Positions 5,957 to 7,025 of a stretch of 7,025 bases of DNA are shown here, one piece after another. The stretch covers positions 1-7,025 of the forward strand of contig CAADXZ010000180.1 in the NCBI GenBank assembly GCA_900753135.1. Direction: 5' to 3'. The notes under the pieces are model-generated. The model saw nothing but the letters and a program-made list of their open reading frames with translations. It was not told the DNA's origin and made no database searches. Both the position numbers and the translations under genes were made by a program. The stretch is from Clostridia bacterium. Lineage in GTDB: Bacteria > Bacillota > Clostridia > TANB77 > UBA1234. The first letter of the stretch is position 1; each line of letters starts with the position of its first letter.

Positions 5957-5985
5957 ATTTTATAACAAAAGTGCCATTTTTTCAA
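5957..5985 (-). promoter_or_regulatory. Sigma-A-type promoter of efp
   Basis: TTGAAA (5980-5985) and TAAAAT (5957-5962) on the minus strand each match sigma-A hexamers at five of six positions, with a 17-nt spacer. The predicted start near 5950 gives a leader of about 30 nt to the efp ATG. The -35 begins 10 nt after the spoIIIAH stop. This would let efp be expressed in growing cells independently of the sporulation operon upstream. Confidence 0.7.
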
Positions 5986-5995
5986 CCCCTTTTTA

Positions 5996-6577
5996 TTATT
6001 TTACAGAATTTATGTGAATTTTATCAACTTCAACACCCAATTCATTTTGTACTATATTTTGAATTTGTGCCACTTTTGCATCATCAAGATTCTCATCTAA
6101 AGCAACAACATTAACGCTTCCTTTATTTACCAATATAGAGACCTCTTCTATTCCTTTTAGTTTTATCAAATTTTCTGCGATAGAAATTGCATTTTTTTCA
6201 TCATTAATTCTTTTTATCTCATTCTGTGCAAATTCTTTTTGCTCATCAGACACATCTGCATCACTTAAAATATTTTTATAGGTTTCTAATTGCTCCGCAT
6301 AACTGTTATTTCGTGCAATTCTATTTTCGGAAAAATACTCTGTAGAAGTTACTTTAATGTTTTTATCTTCCACATTATCCACTATATTTGTAACCAAATT
6401 CGAACTATCAACAAAAACTGCATCTCCAAGATTTTCATCAATTATTCCTGTAACTTCCATATTATATGCTTTATTAGGGTCATTTTTATAATTCAAAAAT
6501 CCAGCTATTAACAGCATAACAATAACACTCCACGTTAATATTTGATTTTTCTTAATGACACTAAATTTGAAATTCAT
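5996..6577 (-). CDS. spoIIIAH: Stage III sporulation protein AH (SpoIIIAH)
   Basis: 193 aa. SpoIIIAH sits in the mother-cell engulfing membrane and, in Bacillus, binds forespore SpoIIQ to form a ring-shaped channel between the two cells, needed for engulfment and late forespore gene expression. A short cytoplasmic N-terminus is followed by one membrane segment (about 13-29). Next come a linker, the characteristic Y81-F-x-E-N-R-I-A-R-x-x-S-Y-A-E-x-L motif, a charged helix (about 111-140), and a YscJ/FliF-like ring-building fold (about 130-192, strands around 144-160). The length is a little under that of Bacillus SpoIIIAH and normal for Clostridia. ATG at 6575-6577 has AAGGAGG 7 nt upstream. 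It follows spoIIIAG by 21 nt and is the last gene of the operon. The operon's promoter, expected to be sigma-E dependent from the family, lies outside the window. No terminator is seen after it. Confidence 0.97.
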   Translation of the reverse strand: MNFKFSVIKKNQILTWSVIVMLLIAGFLNYKNDPNKAYNMEVTGIIDENLGDAVFVDSSNLVTNIVDNVEDKNIKVTSTEYFSENRIARNNSYAEQLETYKNILSDADVSDEQKEFAQNEIKRINDEKNAISIAENLIKLKGIEEVSILVNKGSVNVVALDENLDDAKVAQIQNIVQNELGVEVDKIHINSVK

Positions 6578-6598
6578 ATCAAAACCTCCTTGTGACTT

Positions 6599-7025
6599 TT
6601 AAATTTTTCCACTCGCAAAAACCTGTATTCTATGATTTGGTACATCAACAGCAGCAGTTACAGCTCGTATTAAATTTTCCTTAACATTAGTGTTACCTGC
6701 ACCATCAGCCACAACTATAACACCAATGATTGTAGGCAATACATTTTGCTTTAGCATAGGCGTTTTATTATTACCATTTTGCTCATAGATTACATTTTCT
6801 TCCGTACTCGTTTCTTCTGTTTTTCTTTCACCACCATTACTATCTTTTTCGCTCACAACAGTAGTGGTCGTTTTTACATCTGTCATTGGTTGCTTTAAAA
6901 CTTCATTCGAATAAGAAACCATTACTGACACTTTTCCTGCCCCATTAATTTTTGATAATATACCTTCAAGTTTCTTTTCAAGATTAACATCTCCAGTAGA
7001 ACTATCTTTCTTTGATACCGTCTGA
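6599..7025 (-). CDS. spoIIIAG: Stage III sporulation protein AG (SpoIIIAG), 3' part
   Basis: The frame is open from the right edge and gives the last 141 residues up to TAA at 6599-6601. The start and the expected N-terminal membrane segment are outside the window. A start at the internal GTG (6929-6931) would be wrong, because the in-frame upstream residues L-E-K-K-L-E-G-I-L-S-K-I-N-G-A-G-K-V belong to the family's ring-building helix and strand. Next come a Thr/Ser/Glu-rich stretch, which in this protein extends into the beta-triangle that builds the ring wall, then the conserved P-x-I-I-G-V-I-V-V-A-D-G-A-G motif, a helix, and the ending V-P-N-H-R-I-Q-V-F-A. SpoIIIAG forms a large ring in the space between mother cell and forespore, as part of the SpoIIIA-SpoIIQ complex. 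spoIIIAH follows after 21 nt. Confidence 0.97.
   Translation of the reverse strand, partial: QTVSKKDSSTGDVNLEKKLEGILSKINGAGKVSVMVSYSNEVLKQPMTDVKTTTTVVSEKDSNGGERKTEETSTEENVIYEQNGNNKTPMLKQNVLPTIIGVIVVADGAGNTNVKENLIRAVTAAVDVPNHRIQVFASGKI

Noticed and set aside
5697..6017. 106-codon open frame on the plus strand across efp and the spoIIIAH end
   Set aside because: It is antisense to two firmly identified genes and has no ribosome site or recognisable domain.
6599..6931. A complete 110-aa protein starting at GTG 6931
   Set aside because: The same frame continues to the window edge with sequence typical of SpoIIIAG, so this is an internal codon of a longer gene.

Overview
The window is AT-rich (roughly 30% G+C by eye). 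It reads as chromosome from an endospore-forming member of the Clostridia. The evidence is the tail of the spoIIIA operon (spoIIIAG end, spoIIIAH), strong AGGAGG-type ribosome sites, A/T-ending codons, and an efp gene followed by a CD1247-type zinc-ribbon gene. I cannot name a species. All genes but one run on the minus strand, so transcription goes from high to low coordinates. The exception is a short plus-strand gene end at the left edge.

In transcription order the layout is as follows. (1) 7025-5996: the 3' part of spoIIIAG and all of spoIIIAH, parts of the SpoIIIA-SpoIIQ channel between mother cell and forespore. (2) 5985-4861: a good sigma-A-type promoter starting 10 nt after the spoIIIAH stop drives efp (elongation factor P). 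Seven nucleotides after efp comes a small coiled-coil/zinc-ribbon protein with a striking Cys/His/acidic tail. An intrinsic terminator closes this unit. (3) 4713-3325: miaB, the tRNA A37 methylthiotransferase, probably starting at TTG. (4) 3292-1273: a second good sigma-A-type promoter drives a 548-aa TGS-domain/uridine-kinase-like protein and, 12 nt later, an RNHCP zinc-finger protein. (5) 1198-362: a 278-aa membrane-anchored or secreted protein with two calcium-loop (FG-GAP/VCBS-like) motifs. (6) 266-171: a 31-residue Cys-rich, membrane-spanning mini-protein with a near-ideal ribosome site and a candidate sigma-K promoter. (7) 146-97: a long hairpin, fully paired in minus-strand RNA, separates this from the end of a convergent plus-strand gene at 1-94.

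Two themes stand out: sporulation (spoIIIAG/AH and perhaps the mini-protein) and translation or tRNA function (efp, miaB, and the TGS-domain protein by its domain content). I saw no mobile element, CRISPR array, tRNA, rRNA or riboswitch. Most of the window is ordinary core genome. The least described parts are the mini-protein, the metal-binding tail on the efp neighbour, and the TGS-kinase/RNHCP pair. None amounts to a clear new system on sequence alone.
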